Shown here one piece after another: positions 1 through 8,727 of a stretch of DNA of 64,000 nt. Numbering within the stretch: position 1 is the first letter of the stretch; the number at the start of each line of letters is the position of its first letter. The position numbers and the translations under genes were made by a program. Source of the DNA: Paracoccaceae bacterium. Its GTDB lineage: Bacteria > Pseudomonadota > Alphaproteobacteria > Rhodobacterales > Rhodobacteraceae. Below the pieces are notes generated by a model. It made no database searches, was not told where the DNA came from, and was given only the letters and a program-made list of their open reading frames with translations. Location: NCBI GenBank assembly GCA_022823605.1, contig JAJEHS010000001.1:248001-312000 (forward strand). Reading direction: 5' to 3'.

Positions 1-1740
1 AGAGGTAAGAAATACCAGGAAGAACTTGTCTCTGCCTCGGGTTCCATGCCTTTTTTGGGACCCAATTGCTATGGCATGATAAACTATCTGGATGGAATAC
101 CTATTTGGCCCGATGTTCATGGCGGGACAAAACGTGATACAGGGGTGGCAATAATCTGCCAGAGTTCAAACATTGCCATCAATATTACAATGCAGTCCAG
201 GGGCTTGCCCCTCGGGTATGTAATAGCATCCGGCAATCAGGCTAAAATCAGCATGGCTGCTATTGCAATTGATTTGCTGGAAGACCCGAGGGTAACTGCC
301 ATAGGGCTATATATTGAGGGTTTTGGCGACATTCGAGAGTTTGAACTGCTCTCCCTTAAGGCAAGAAAAAAGAAAATCCCCATTGTTGTCCTGAAGGTCG
401 GTGAAAGTGAAAAGGCTACGTTGTTGACCTATTCACATACCAGTTCCATTGCGGGCTCAGCAGCAGGTTCACGGGCATTCCTAAAGCGTTTGGGGTTTGG
501 TCAAACCTCCACCATACCTGAAATGATCGAAACATTGAAAATCCTTCATTTGGGTGGACCGCTCAAGGGTAGAAAGGTGGCTTCCATGTCCTGTTCCGGG
601 GGTGAAGCCTGCTTGATGGCCGATCTGGGAAGCAAAATCAACCTCGATTTTGTTAATCTCAATTCCAGGCAGAAAAATACCCTTAAAAATACTCTTGGTT
701 CCAGGGTTCATCTGTCCAATCCCCTTGATTACCATACCTATTTATGGGGGAACGAAGAGGAATTGTTCAAGGTATTCCAAGGAATGATGCTGGGAAATCA
801 AGATCTGCTTTATCTGGTCATGGATTTTCCCCGCGAAGATAGATGTCAGGGTTTTGGGTGGGATGAAACATTAAATGCATGGCTTAAGGCGAAGGAAATG
901 ACTGGTGCTCGGACAGCAATTGTATCCCTCTTACCAGAAAATATGTCTGAAAACCAAAGTGAATACCTGTCAAGTCAAGACATCATCCCTCTTTGTGGCC
1001 TGCAAGAAGCCCTTAATGCTACGGATATTTGTGCGGATATCGGTGAAGGATGGGAATCATCCGATCCTATTCCCATTATCAAGGGTAACTATTCGGGTAC
1101 GGTTTTTACAGCCGAAGATAAGAAAATACGCCACATCCTATCAAACCGTAATGTTCCATTTCCAAGGGCTCTATACTTTGCCAGCGAAGTGGAAGTCGAA
1201 TGCTGCATTTATGAATTGGAGTTCCCGGTTGTACTCAAGGCACAGGGCCTGTTGCACAAAACCGAGCACGGGGGTGTGATATTGAACCTGACATCGGGTG
1301 AAGCCTTGCTTGAAGCTGCAAACAGTATGGATTCCCCAAACGGATTCATTGTCGAAGAACAGGTATCCAACGGTGTGGCAGAAGTAATGGTCGGAATAAC
1401 CAATGATATTGCTACCGGTTTGATGCTCACATTGGGAAGTGGAGGAATCCATTCCGAATTGTGGCAGGATGTACAACATCTATTGTTACCTGTCACCAAG
1501 CATGAAATTGCAAAGGCCTTGGAAAAGTTGAAAATATACCCTCTCCTTGAGGGGTATCGGGGCAAACCAGGGGGTGACATGGAGTGCCTGATAGAATCAA
1601 TAGCCTGTCTAACCGATTTTGCCGTTGAAAATCATGAAACATTGGTTGAGATTGAAATTAATCCCTTTATTTCATTAGAAAAGGGGGGATATGCCGTGGA
1701 TATTCTGGCTCGATTTACAAATGAAAGTGACAAATTATGA
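1..1740 (+). CDS. NDP-forming acyl-CoA synthetase (acetate--CoA ligase family), 5'-truncated by the window
   Basis: The open frame runs from the first base of the window, so the true start lies upstream; relatives are about 700 residues and 579 are visible. The N-terminal part is succinyl-CoA-synthetase-like (PNCYG near the edge, then the SHTSSIAGS region around the phosphohistidine-type domain). The C-terminal third is an ATP-grasp domain with the family motif LKAQGLLHKTEHGGV. Such enzymes make acyl-CoA from a free acid with ATP giving ADP and phosphate. The stop overlaps the start of the CaiD-like hydratase gene by ATGA, so the two are probably translated together and act on one substrate, perhaps a carnitine or crotonobetaine-type acid. 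The substrate is inferred from the neighbour only. Confidence 0.9.
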   Translation, partial: RGKKYQEELVSASGSMPFLGPNCYGMINYLDGIPIWPDVHGGTKRDTGVAIICQSSNIAINITMQSRGLPLGYVIASGNQAKISMAAIAIDLLEDPRVTAIGLYIEGFGDIREFELLSLKARKKKIPIVVLKVGESEKATLLTYSHTSSIAGSAAGSRAFLKRLGFGQTSTIPEMIETLKILHLGGPLKGRKVASMSCSGGEACLMADLGSKINLDFVNLNSRQKNTLKNTLGSRVHLSNPLDYHTYLWGNEEELFKVFQGMMLGNQDLLYLVMDFPREDRCQGFGWDETLNAWLKAKEMTGARTAIVSLLPENMSENQSEYLSSQDIIPLCGLQEALNATDICADIGEGWESSDPIPIIKGNYSGTVFTAEDKKIRHILSNRNVPFPRALYFASEVEVECCIYELEFPVVLKAQGLLHKTEHGGVILNLTSGEALLEAANSMDSPNGFIVEEQVSNGVAEVMVGITNDIATGLMLTLGSGGIHSELWQDVQHLLLPVTKHEIAKALEKLKIYPLLEGYRGKPGGDMECLIESIACLTDFAVENHETLVEIEINPFISLEKGGYAVDILARFTNESDKL

Positions 1741-2522
1741 AACAAGCACCTGTAAAAACCCACATCAAAGGAGGAATTCTTGAAGTAACAATTGACCGAC
1801 CAAAGGCCAATGCCATTGACCTTGAAACCAGTCGTCTGATGGGTGATATCTTTATGGATTTCAGGGACAATCCCGATTTGCGTGTGGGCATTGTACGAGC
1901 CGAGGGAGAAAGGTTTTTCTGTGCCGGTTGGGATTTGAAGGCTTCCATGGATGGAGATGCCGTGGATGGTGATTATGGTATCGGTGGCTTTGGTGGGATC
2001 CAGGAACTCGGAAACCTGAACAAGCCTCTCATTTGTGCAGTCAATGGTATTTGCTGTGGTGGTGGTCTTGAAATCGCCCTATCCTGTGATTTGATCCTGG
2101 CAAGTGCAAATGCCACCTTTGCCCTACCCGAAATCAGGGCAGGAGTTGTTGCCGATGCGGCATCGGTCAAATTGCCAAAAAGGATACCATATCACGTTGC
2201 CATGGATTTACTGCTAACTGGAAGATGGTTTGATACTGATGAAGCCTTTAGGTGGGGAATCGTCAAGGAAGTAGTTCCATTTGATCAGCTCAGGGACAAG
2301 ACCTGGGAACTTGCCAGATTGCTTGAAGCAGGACCTCCACTAGTTTATGCCGCTACCAAGGAAATTGTTCGGGAAGCGGAAAATCTCAGGTTTCAGGATG
2401 CCCTGAACCGAATTACCAAACGACAACTGGTTACCGTGGACAAGTTGTATTCAAGTGAAGACCAGAAAGAAGGTGCAAGGGCCTTTGTCGAAAAACGGGA
2501 TCCTGTTTGGAAAGGCAAGTAA
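1737..2522 (+). CDS. caiD: Enoyl-CoA hydratase/isomerase, CaiD-like (crotonobetainyl-CoA hydratase)
   Basis: 261 residues, the normal crotonase length. Recognisable features are DRPKANAID near the N-terminus, the oxyanion-hole region AGWDLKA, the acidic residues in GGGLEIAL and ALPEIRAG at the places of the CaiD catalytic glutamates, and the C-terminal signature EKRDPVWKGK that I associate with CaiD proteins. CaiD hydrates crotonobetainyl-CoA to carnitinyl-CoA. The start ATG overlaps the upstream ligase stop (ATGA). No CaiB transferase or carnitine transporter is visible, so carnitine metabolism is likely but not proven; a different enoyl-CoA remains possible. Confidence 0.88.
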   Translation: MKQAPVKTHIKGGILEVTIDRPKANAIDLETSRLMGDIFMDFRDNPDLRVGIVRAEGERFFCAGWDLKASMDGDAVDGDYGIGGFGGIQELGNLNKPLICAVNGICCGGGLEIALSCDLILASANATFALPEIRAGVVADAASVKLPKRIPYHVAMDLLLTGRWFDTDEAFRWGIVKEVVPFDQLRDKTWELARLLEAGPPLVYAATKEIVREAENLRFQDALNRITKRQLVTVDKLYSSEDQKEGARAFVEKRDPVWKGK

Positions 2523-2599
2523 TAATAGACCTGTTATGGGTAAATGTTACATTGATCAGGAATTACATAAAGTAGCACTAACTCTGCGGTTAGATTACC

Positions 2600-3535
2600 T
2601 TAACTTTTCTGATCATCGTCTGTGTGCATGACGTTTTCCCAAAGGGGATGAGGTACAGGGTCCTTTCTGGTAAAGAAATACTGTCTGAATATCTCCAGGT
2701 AATTCTTGTACTGATAACCCTCATTTCTTTGTAGGTATCTTTCCCGGTTGGCATCAAAGAGCTTTGGCAATTTGTACCAGGGAACTTCAGGTTGCATGTG
2801 ATGAACCAAATGGAAATTGTTGTTGAGAAAGAGGAAAGCCAATGGCCCCCTGTCATCAACGACGACAGTTCTACCTCGAGGTTGCTCATGTGCCCGGTGT
2901 TCCAGATAGGTACGTATTTTCAGCAAGCCGAAACCAAGATAGGCAGAAACAACATACAACCACAATGGGATGCTTCCGACCAACCAGACCCAGGCCAAAA
3001 CGGGGATTATACCGACCAGATGCAAAATCCAGGCTCTGGTTATTGACCAATCTCCTGACCGTGCATTCCTGTAATCCTCCAGGCCCAATATCAACAGGGA
3101 TATGGCCGGTCCGATCAATATTCTTCCCGACAAGGAGTTATTGAATAACAAGATCCCCTGAATTGGTCGTGAAAGATTGTTCCAAACCTTTGGATCCAGA
3201 TAATTGGTTTCCGGATCCTCATATGGATCAGTCAAATTTGGATCATAATGATGTTTGAGATGGGTATCCCTGAACCTTTCATAGGGCACCAACAATCCGA
3301 CCGCAGGGAAAACCAGTGCCTCACTCCACCAACGATTGGGCAGTGGATGCCCGTGGATGACCTCATGTTGAAGCGAGGAATGCAAGGTTACGGACAAGGT
3401 AAGGAATATAAAACCCAAAATAGCTGAAAATTCGTAAAGGATTGTCGTACTAATTCCCCACATTGCGTAGCAAAATACCATGACCCATAAGGTTGGCCAC
3501 TCAATTCGACTTGAACTTGAAGAGATCATATTCAC
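2600..3535 (-). CDS. Fatty-acid-desaturase-like membrane di-iron enzyme
   Basis: 311 residues with several hydrophobic segments (about residues 14-35, 38-52, 120-150, 165-200). Three histidine boxes typical of membrane di-iron desaturases and hydroxylases are present: HEVIHGH, HLKHH and, near the C-terminus, HLVHH. These bind the oxygen-activating iron pair. The gene is the last of a long minus-strand run, 67 bases after the Tm-1-like gene. The location at the end of an aromatic/amine catabolic run suggests a hydroxylation role as readily as lipid desaturation; the sequence does not settle this. Confidence 0.85.
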   Translation of the reverse strand: MNMISSSSSRIEWPTLWVMVFCYAMWGISTTILYEFSAILGFIFLTLSVTLHSSLQHEVIHGHPLPNRWWSEALVFPAVGLLVPYERFRDTHLKHHYDPNLTDPYEDPETNYLDPKVWNNLSRPIQGILLFNNSLSGRILIGPAISLLILGLEDYRNARSGDWSITRAWILHLVGIIPVLAWVWLVGSIPLWLYVVSAYLGFGLLKIRTYLEHRAHEQPRGRTVVVDDRGPLAFLFLNNNFHLVHHMQPEVPWYKLPKLFDANRERYLQRNEGYQYKNYLEIFRQYFFTRKDPVPHPLWENVMHTDDDQKS

Positions 3536-3602
3536 AAGACGTTGTTTTGTAACTCCTTAAGAATTCTTTTAGCAGAATATTTCGGGTGTTGCTTGAAAAT
3601 AT

Positions 3603-4841
3603 TTATGAGGTGATGATTCCTTCATCAAGCCATTGGTCAAATATTTTCAAAGCCTTATCAGCGAACTCCTGATCATTTATGTGACAATCCAGCTCGGTCA
3701 GTTTCACGGGTGGTTTACAGGAGTTCCTGAATTCTTTGACCAGTGCCACTTGTGCTTCAGGATCATAAAATGGTTGCCCTTCCTTGTCCCATCCCTGAAT
3801 GCCCACCTTGGGGACAATCAGATTGACCGGAGCCCTGGATTGAGAAATGCGGTCACAAATTTCCCTGCCAACTCGACATCTTTCCTCTCGTGTTAATCCT
3901 GCTGAACATATGAGCCTATTATGGGCATGAAACTCACGACCCTCGAATACTGCAGGAGGATCTTGCCAGGTTGGGAAATCAATCAGATCGATGCAACCTG
4001 GTGCTACAATTTGAGGTGTATTTGATAGTCCTGCACCAAGCATCCTGTTTTCACCCGCACTAAGTACAGACCCATAAATTAGGTTGGTTATTTCTTGTGG
4101 TGCGAAATCCATAACACAGGAAAAGACACCCTTCCGGGCCAGATTGTCAAAAGCCATGCCACCCATGCCGGTAGCATGAAAAACCGCCAATTCAAAACCT
4201 CTTTTTTCGATCTCTGGCAACAATTTGATCATGTAAGTCAATACAGTGGATCCAAAACTGGTCATACCAACAACAGGTTTTGATTTATTCCATGGTTTTG
4301 CCGATTGGGCTGCCCCTAAAACTGCACCAGCAGCTAGGTTGAGGGAGGACTTGCAAATCGAGTTTAAGCCATACAATCCACCTGCCCACAGAGTCATTTG
4401 TATATCTGCAGCAAGGCGGGATGGAGCAATCATGGGTGAGAATGAAACGGTCGAAACCACTTGCTTGGGAATACCAATGGGTAATGCCTGACAAACTTCC
4501 AGGGCCAAATCAGTGCCCATTGTTCCACCCAAAATTATCACCCCATGCATCTGGTTATTGGTATAGAGATCCAAAGCCAGATTTGCGGCGCCTTTTGCCA
4601 TGGCTTGCATGGCCAGGTTTTCGTCATCAAAGGAAATGATTTCCGGAATTGAACTCCCTCCTCGAGCTGCTACTTTCTCTTTGGAAATATCAACCTCGGA
4701 AACGGGTTCTCCCAAAACCCCTACATCCATGCGAATTACCTTTCCCCCTTCGGCCTGTATACAATCCGCTATAAAGGACAACTCACTATCCTTGGTATCG
4801 TAGGTTCCAATTATCAGGATGGTTTTTTGTTCATTGGGCAT
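3603..4841 (-). CDS. Tm-1-like/UPF0261 family protein
   Basis: 412 residues matching the Tm-1-like ATP-binding (UPF0261) family over the full length: start IIGTYDTKDSE, then GGTMGTDLA, the second-domain start VVGMTSFGST, FHATGMGGMAF and the C-terminal FDPEAQVAL-type stretch (here YDPEAQVAL). Plant Tm-1 binds ATP and viral helicase, but the bacterial role is unknown. Bacterial members often sit in catabolic operons beside transporters, as here downstream of tctCBA. The 152-base gap before it (4842-4993) has no gene. I can assign the family firmly but not the reaction. Confidence 0.88.
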   Translation of the reverse strand: MPNEQKTILIIGTYDTKDSELSFIADCIQAEGGKVIRMDVGVLGEPVSEVDISKEKVAARGGSSIPEIISFDDENLAMQAMAKGAANLALDLYTNNQMHGVIILGGTMGTDLALEVCQALPIGIPKQVVSTVSFSPMIAPSRLAADIQMTLWAGGLYGLNSICKSSLNLAAGAVLGAAQSAKPWNKSKPVVGMTSFGSTVLTYMIKLLPEIEKRGFELAVFHATGMGGMAFDNLARKGVFSCVMDFAPQEITNLIYGSVLSAGENRMLGAGLSNTPQIVAPGCIDLIDFPTWQDPPAVFEGREFHAHNRLICSAGLTREERCRVGREICDRISQSRAPVNLIVPKVGIQGWDKEGQPFYDPEAQVALVKEFRNSCKPPVKLTELDCHINDQEFADKALKIFDQWLDEGIITS

Positions 4842-4993
4842 TTTTCTGTGGATAACTTTCTTTTTGCTGACTGTTAATTTTCAATTCGACTATGCGTAAT
4901 TCATAGATTTCATTTCCCTATTCTTGCTTCCGAATCCTGAACATTACACTAAATCGAAACCATATCAGGGCCATTCCATCTCATGTTTCAATA

Positions 4994-6610
4994 TTAATCC
5001 TCTTTTTTTCGGGCAGGAGACATCAATTGGAGGTTTCGGAGCACTTTACCCCGATCATCCAGCATGTGTTTTCTGCGGTTGAAAAGAAGCCTGCCAAATT
5101 TGGATGAGGATTTTCGGTAAGTCCATTTTCTTTCCTTCCGTGGCTCCCATTCCCTCATTACCCGAAGGAAATGAACCAGCAGAACAATGATGATTACTGC
5201 AAAAATCATCGCTGCAATTGGTCTGTCGATAAAGTCCAAAGGTTCCTTGACCCTACTCATGGAACTACGAAACTTCACCTCCATGATACCACCAAGAACC
5301 ATACCAAGAATGATTGGAATAATCGGAAGTTTCAGTCTCCTCAGAATGTACCCCAATAGGCCAAAAACAGCTGCCATGGCACAATCGGAAGGGTTGTTCC
5401 GTAATGAATAAACACCTACAAACCCCAAGGTCAAAATACACACCCCCAGATATCTGTTAGGTATCCTGACCAGTTGTACAAGGAAATTGGTTGCAAACAT
5501 CAGGAATATGACCACCACCACATTCAGAATCAAAAGAGCCAGGTAAAGAGCCGTTACAAAATCCAATTGGTAGAGAAACAATCCCGGTCCCGGGATTACA
5601 TTATGAACATAAAATACGGATAACATCATTGCAGTAAGAGCCTCACCTGGAATCCCCAAGGCCAATAGGGGAATCATGGCAGCACCAGGTACCGCATTGT
5701 TGGCAGTTTCAGATGCAATGAGACCTTCAGAAGATCCATGGCCAAATGCCTTTGGCCGTTTGGAAATCCTTTCGGCAGTGGTATAGGACATGAATTGGGC
5801 GGTAAACTCTCCAACACCGGGAATTATTCCCATCACCACTCCAAAACACCCTGAAATTCCTGCAACAACCGGATGTCTGGATAACTCCCTGAACCCCTGA
5901 AACAGGTTTCCACGTACCTTGTTCACGCGTATCTTGACATCATCCCCACTCATCAGGAAATAGGCCTGGCTTATGGCAAACAGTCCCAAAACCACAACGA
6001 TAAGATCAATGCCATTCGCCAGCCAGCTTTGATCGAAAGTGTATCTGCTTGAATATTTGACTGGTTCAAGGCCAACCGTATTCAGAAAAAGCCCGAAACA
6101 GGCCAACATGCCTGCTGCAAGAATTTTCCCCCGATGGGCGATGATGACCAGAACAAGTCCCAGAAGAGCTGCCAGAAAAATCTCCCTGGAACCAAAGAGG
6201 GGAGCTACCTTGGCCAGAATCGGTGCCATCAGAATAAGGCATATGACCGAAAAGATGCCACCAAAAAAGGAAGCAGCATAAGCCAGACTCAACGCCCTGC
6301 GTGCTTCCCCACGGGTAGTCATTGGGAAACCCTCGTAAGTTGTCAAGGCATTGACTGGCGTTCCAGGGGTATTGATCAAGATTGCCGGTATTGCCCCTCC
6401 ATACATGCTGGAACCATAAATGCCGAGAAGTAGCGTAAGTCCTACTATGGGCTCCATGGAAAAGGTTGCCGGCAGGAGTATTGCAATGGCAACAGCAGGC
6501 CCAACTCCCGGAATGGCCCCGATGATTACTCCTCCAATTGAACCACACAGAATGGCCAGAACGACATCCCACCTCGCCAGAACATCAAACCCAAGTAATA
6601 TGTTTTCCAT
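4994..6610 (-). CDS. tctA: Tripartite tricarboxylate transporter, large permease TctA
   Basis: 538 residues, highly hydrophobic, with about 10-12 membrane spans. Family motifs are visible: GAIPGVGPAVAIAILLP near residue 35, the GIYGSSMYGGAIPAILINTPGTP region (about 64-86), and the repeat IIPGVGEF plus NNAVPGAAMIPLLALGIPG in the second half. TctA is the main membrane channel of TTT transporters, which import carboxylates with a periplasmic TctC and Na+ or H+ coupling. It follows tctB by 12 bases. The C-terminus carries an extra basic tail after the last span. The substrate is unknown; the adjacent aromatic acid genes make an aryl-acetate plausible. Confidence 0.93.
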   Translation of the reverse strand: MENILLGFDVLARWDVVLAILCGSIGGVIIGAIPGVGPAVAIAILLPATFSMEPIVGLTLLLGIYGSSMYGGAIPAILINTPGTPVNALTTYEGFPMTTRGEARRALSLAYAASFFGGIFSVICLILMAPILAKVAPLFGSREIFLAALLGLVLVIIAHRGKILAAGMLACFGLFLNTVGLEPVKYSSRYTFDQSWLANGIDLIVVVLGLFAISQAYFLMSGDDVKIRVNKVRGNLFQGFRELSRHPVVAGISGCFGVVMGIIPGVGEFTAQFMSYTTAERISKRPKAFGHGSSEGLIASETANNAVPGAAMIPLLALGIPGEALTAMMLSVFYVHNVIPGPGLFLYQLDFVTALYLALLILNVVVVIFLMFATNFLVQLVRIPNRYLGVCILTLGFVGVYSLRNNPSDCAMAAVFGLLGYILRRLKLPIIPIILGMVLGGIMEVKFRSSMSRVKEPLDFIDRPIAAMIFAVIIIVLLVHFLRVMREWEPRKERKWTYRKSSSKFGRLLFNRRKHMLDDRGKVLRNLQLMSPARKKED

Positions 6611-6622
6611 GATGAGAAACGG

Positions 6623-7153
6623 TTAAAAATTCAAGATCAAAAAATTTCGGATGGCATCGGGAAAGAATTCGTATAGTGCAGCACCTGGAATCTTCACCTC
6701 AAGAATGACCTTGAAAAATACGACCACGCTGAAGACAAAAAGAGCACCGCAATAGAAATGGAATGGCTTCCGGTACCCTTGGCGATAAATGAGGGGGAGT
6801 ACAAATATCAGTGTGGAGGGCAGGTATCCCACAATGGGTACGAGCGATACATATATCATGAACCACAAAACAAATTCGATTCCCCTGATCCAGAGCAGTG
6901 CTTCCTTGTAGTCCATCTTTTCCAGTTTTCTTCTTGGAAGTCGCCAAAAATGAAGTACTCCGAAAACCACCATCCCAATGATTGATACCATGGGCCAAAA
7001 TCCCGGCTGCTTGTGCCATGAAGTATCTTCTACCCTGGTGGTCTGGTAGGGGAGCAAAAGAAACAGGATTAGAGCAAATCCCAGAAAACAAAGGGCAAAT
7101 ACGGATTGTCCCCGGGTCGCTATGGGAGGTGTTAGTACTTTAAGTTCAGCCAT
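6623..7153 (-). CDS. tctB: Tripartite tricarboxylate transporter, small permease TctB
   Basis: 176 residues with four predicted spans, the normal TctB architecture. A hydrophobic first span follows residue 17, a cytoplasmic loop carries a PGFWPM-type motif (QPGFWPMVSIIGM), and two further spans complete the protein. It sits between tctC and tctA as in most TTT operons. The 170-base space before it contains a hairpin right after the tctC stop (see 7288-7314), which may reduce tctBA expression relative to tctC. Confidence 0.88.
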   Translation of the reverse strand: MAELKVLTPPIATRGQSVFALCFLGFALILFLLLPYQTTRVEDTSWHKQPGFWPMVSIIGMVVFGVLHFWRLPRRKLEKMDYKEALLWIRGIEFVLWFMIYVSLVPIVGYLPSTLIFVLPLIYRQGYRKPFHFYCGALFVFSVVVFFKVILEVKIPGAALYEFFPDAIRNFLILNF

Positions 7154-7287
7154 TTCATTCTGACTAGAAGAAATCCATTAACTACAACAATTTGGGCATT
7201 CGAAATTGTCGGATTTCCAAAAGATGGAATTCATTCGGTAAATACCATGGGAATTGCTGTAGAACAAAGCCCATGGTCTAGATGTAA

Positions 7288-7314
7288 ACCAGGGTACAAT
7301 GGGAGTACCCTGGT
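7288..7314 (-). terminator. Hairpin between tctC and tctB (attenuator or transcript stabiliser)
   Basis: A perfect 9-bp inverted repeat, ACCAGGGTA and TACCCTGGT, with a 9-base loop, begins 10 bases after the tctC stop codon. No T-run follows on the minus strand, so it is not a classical intrinsic terminator. Such hairpins behind periplasmic-binding-protein genes often protect the upstream mRNA, which would raise TctC over TctB and TctA. The structure is seen; the role is inferred. Confidence 0.5.
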
Positions 7315-7323
7315 AAACTAAGA

Positions 7324-8265
7324 TTAATTGGATAGGATTTGGCCAATCCTGTCCAGGGTTTCGATGTCTGCCGCAATTCTGGCTGCTGATTCCTCGGCAT
7401 TTTGCCAGTAGACAATTGCACCTGTATTGGCAGAATGTTCCATGGCTTTTTCACCCTTGACGGATTCCATGGCCACAGCTTCTATTTTCTGACGCACCTC
7501 ATCCGGAGTCCCCTTGGTGACAAAGAGTCCATTCCACAGGGAAATATTCAATTCAGGTTCCAATTCCCCAATCGTGGGAGTATCTGGTGTTGTTGAAATC
7601 CTGTCATCGGTAATCGAGGCCAGAACGGTAATTGAATCCAGACATGGGAAAATCAACTGAAGGGTTGTGTTGATTACATCCGCATCTCCTGAAGCCAGAG
7701 TGTTGCAGTCAATGGCATCAAAGGCAGCATCAGATGAGAAACTGAAATCATTCAAGACTGCAAAAGCCTTGGTAACACTCGTTGGTGCAAGTGCATCACC
7801 GAAATGGGCCAGGGTTACATCATTTGACTTGGCATATTCAGCCAACTCTTCCATTGATTGGTAAGGTGCATCCCCCGAGGTTGCAATAACGAACGGGTAG
7901 GTCAGAAAGATACCAACCGGGTCAAATTTGGCCGGAGTCAATTCATCAATACCGATTTGATGACCAAGGGTAGGTACGCCAATGACAAAGGAACCGATTA
8001 CCGAACCATCACTGGGGGCCTGGGCAACTTCTATTGCTCCTGGAAAGGGCCCACCCCCTCCACCTGGCTTGTTGACCACGCCAGCAGAAACTCCATAGGC
8101 TGATTCAAAATCCTCGGCAATAATACGGGTCAAGACATCTTCTGAATCACCTGGAGGAAAAGGTACGATGAAAGTAACGGGCTTGTTTGGATATTCTGCC
8201 GTGGCTACTCCCATACTTAGAAAAATACCGCCCATGATAGTCAATGCGGCGAAAAAATACTTCAT
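7324..8265 (-). CDS. tctC: TctC periplasmic solute-binding protein of the TTT transporter
   Basis: 313 residues from the ATG at 8265, chosen because AAGGAG lies 7 bases upstream; an in-frame extension to 8292 would put nine polar residues before the signal peptide. The signal peptide is MKYFFAALTIMGG up to about ATA-EYP. The mature protein starts with the family motif PNKPVTFIVPFPPG and has GVVNKPGGGG. TctC binds the carboxylate in the periplasm and delivers it to TctAB. The upstream region carries a palindrome identical in its core to the one at hmgA (8340-8357), the best clue to its regulation and ligand class. Confidence 0.92.
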   Translation of the reverse strand: MKYFFAALTIMGGIFLSMGVATAEYPNKPVTFIVPFPPGDSEDVLTRIIAEDFESAYGVSAGVVNKPGGGGGPFPGAIEVAQAPSDGSVIGSFVIGVPTLGHQIGIDELTPAKFDPVGIFLTYPFVIATSGDAPYQSMEELAEYAKSNDVTLAHFGDALAPTSVTKAFAVLNDFSFSSDAAFDAIDCNTLASGDADVINTTLQLIFPCLDSITVLASITDDRISTTPDTPTIGELEPELNISLWNGLFVTKGTPDEVRQKIEAVAMESVKGEKAMEHSANTGAIVYWQNAEESAARIAADIETLDRIGQILSN

Positions 8266-8339
8266 GATATTTACTCCTTTTGCTTCATCCAATTTTGGAA
8301 ACTAAACTGATTTCGCTGTTTTTTCAATTAACCTATAAA

Positions 8340-8357
8340 AGTTGCAACTGCAACTAA
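8340..8357. promoter_or_regulatory. Putative MarR operator upstream of tctC
   Basis: A perfect palindrome AGTTGCA-AC-TGCAACT at 8340-8355, plus AA, lies 75 bases upstream of the tctC start and within the gap after the ferredoxin gene. These 18 bases are identical to the reverse complement of the middle of the palindrome at 59326-59349 between hmgA and the marR gene. TTGCAG on the minus strand could act as a -35, so binding would block a tctC promoter. The match is seen directly; assignment to the MarR protein at 59500 is inference. Confidence 0.7.
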
Positions 8358-8397
8358 GTGCTTCCGCTAAAACCCTTTACTCTTTACACCGAGGAAT

Positions 8398-8715
8398 CTA
8401 ATAGTCCAGAACTGTCAGAACCAATCCATCCAGTTCATCAGTAACCCTGATCTGGCAGGACAAACGGCTGTTTTGTGTTCTCTCGGCCTCGGTAAAATCC
8501 AACATGTCATCCTCAATATCGTTTGGTTCACCAACTAGGTCAAAACATTCATCCGCAACAACAACATGGCAGGTGGCGCAAGCCATATTGCCTCCACATT
8601 CACCGATGACCCTCGGTACATTGTTGCTTACAGCTGCCTCCATAAGGGTAATACCTGTTTTAACCTCAGCAGTTATTTCCTCGGTTGGAGATACCTTCCA
8701 TGTGATTTTGGGCAT
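8398..8715 (-). CDS. 2Fe-2S ferredoxin, adrenodoxin/putidaredoxin type
   Basis: 105 residues. The cluster-binding cysteines are CGGNMACATC (C-x5-C-x2-C) and a fourth Cys in LSCQI, the pattern of the vertebrate-type/putidaredoxin ferredoxins that feed electrons to bacterial P450s. It lies 12 bases after the glutamine-synthetase-like gene and two genes after the P450, so it is the likely redox partner of that P450. No ferredoxin reductase is found in this window, so the reductase must come from elsewhere in the genome. Confidence 0.92.
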   Translation of the reverse strand: MPKITWKVSPTEEITAEVKTGITLMEAAVSNNVPRVIGECGGNMACATCHVVVADECFDLVGEPNDIEDDMLDFTEAERTQNSRLSCQIRVTDELDGLVLTVLDY

Positions 8716-8727
8716 GTCTGCAAATTC

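Noticed and set aside
4847-4855. DnaA-box word TTATCCACA (also at 49396-49404 and inside genes near 8816 and 54077)
   Set aside because: Single copies scattered over 64 kb with no cluster or dnaA/hemE-type neighbours, so not an origin.
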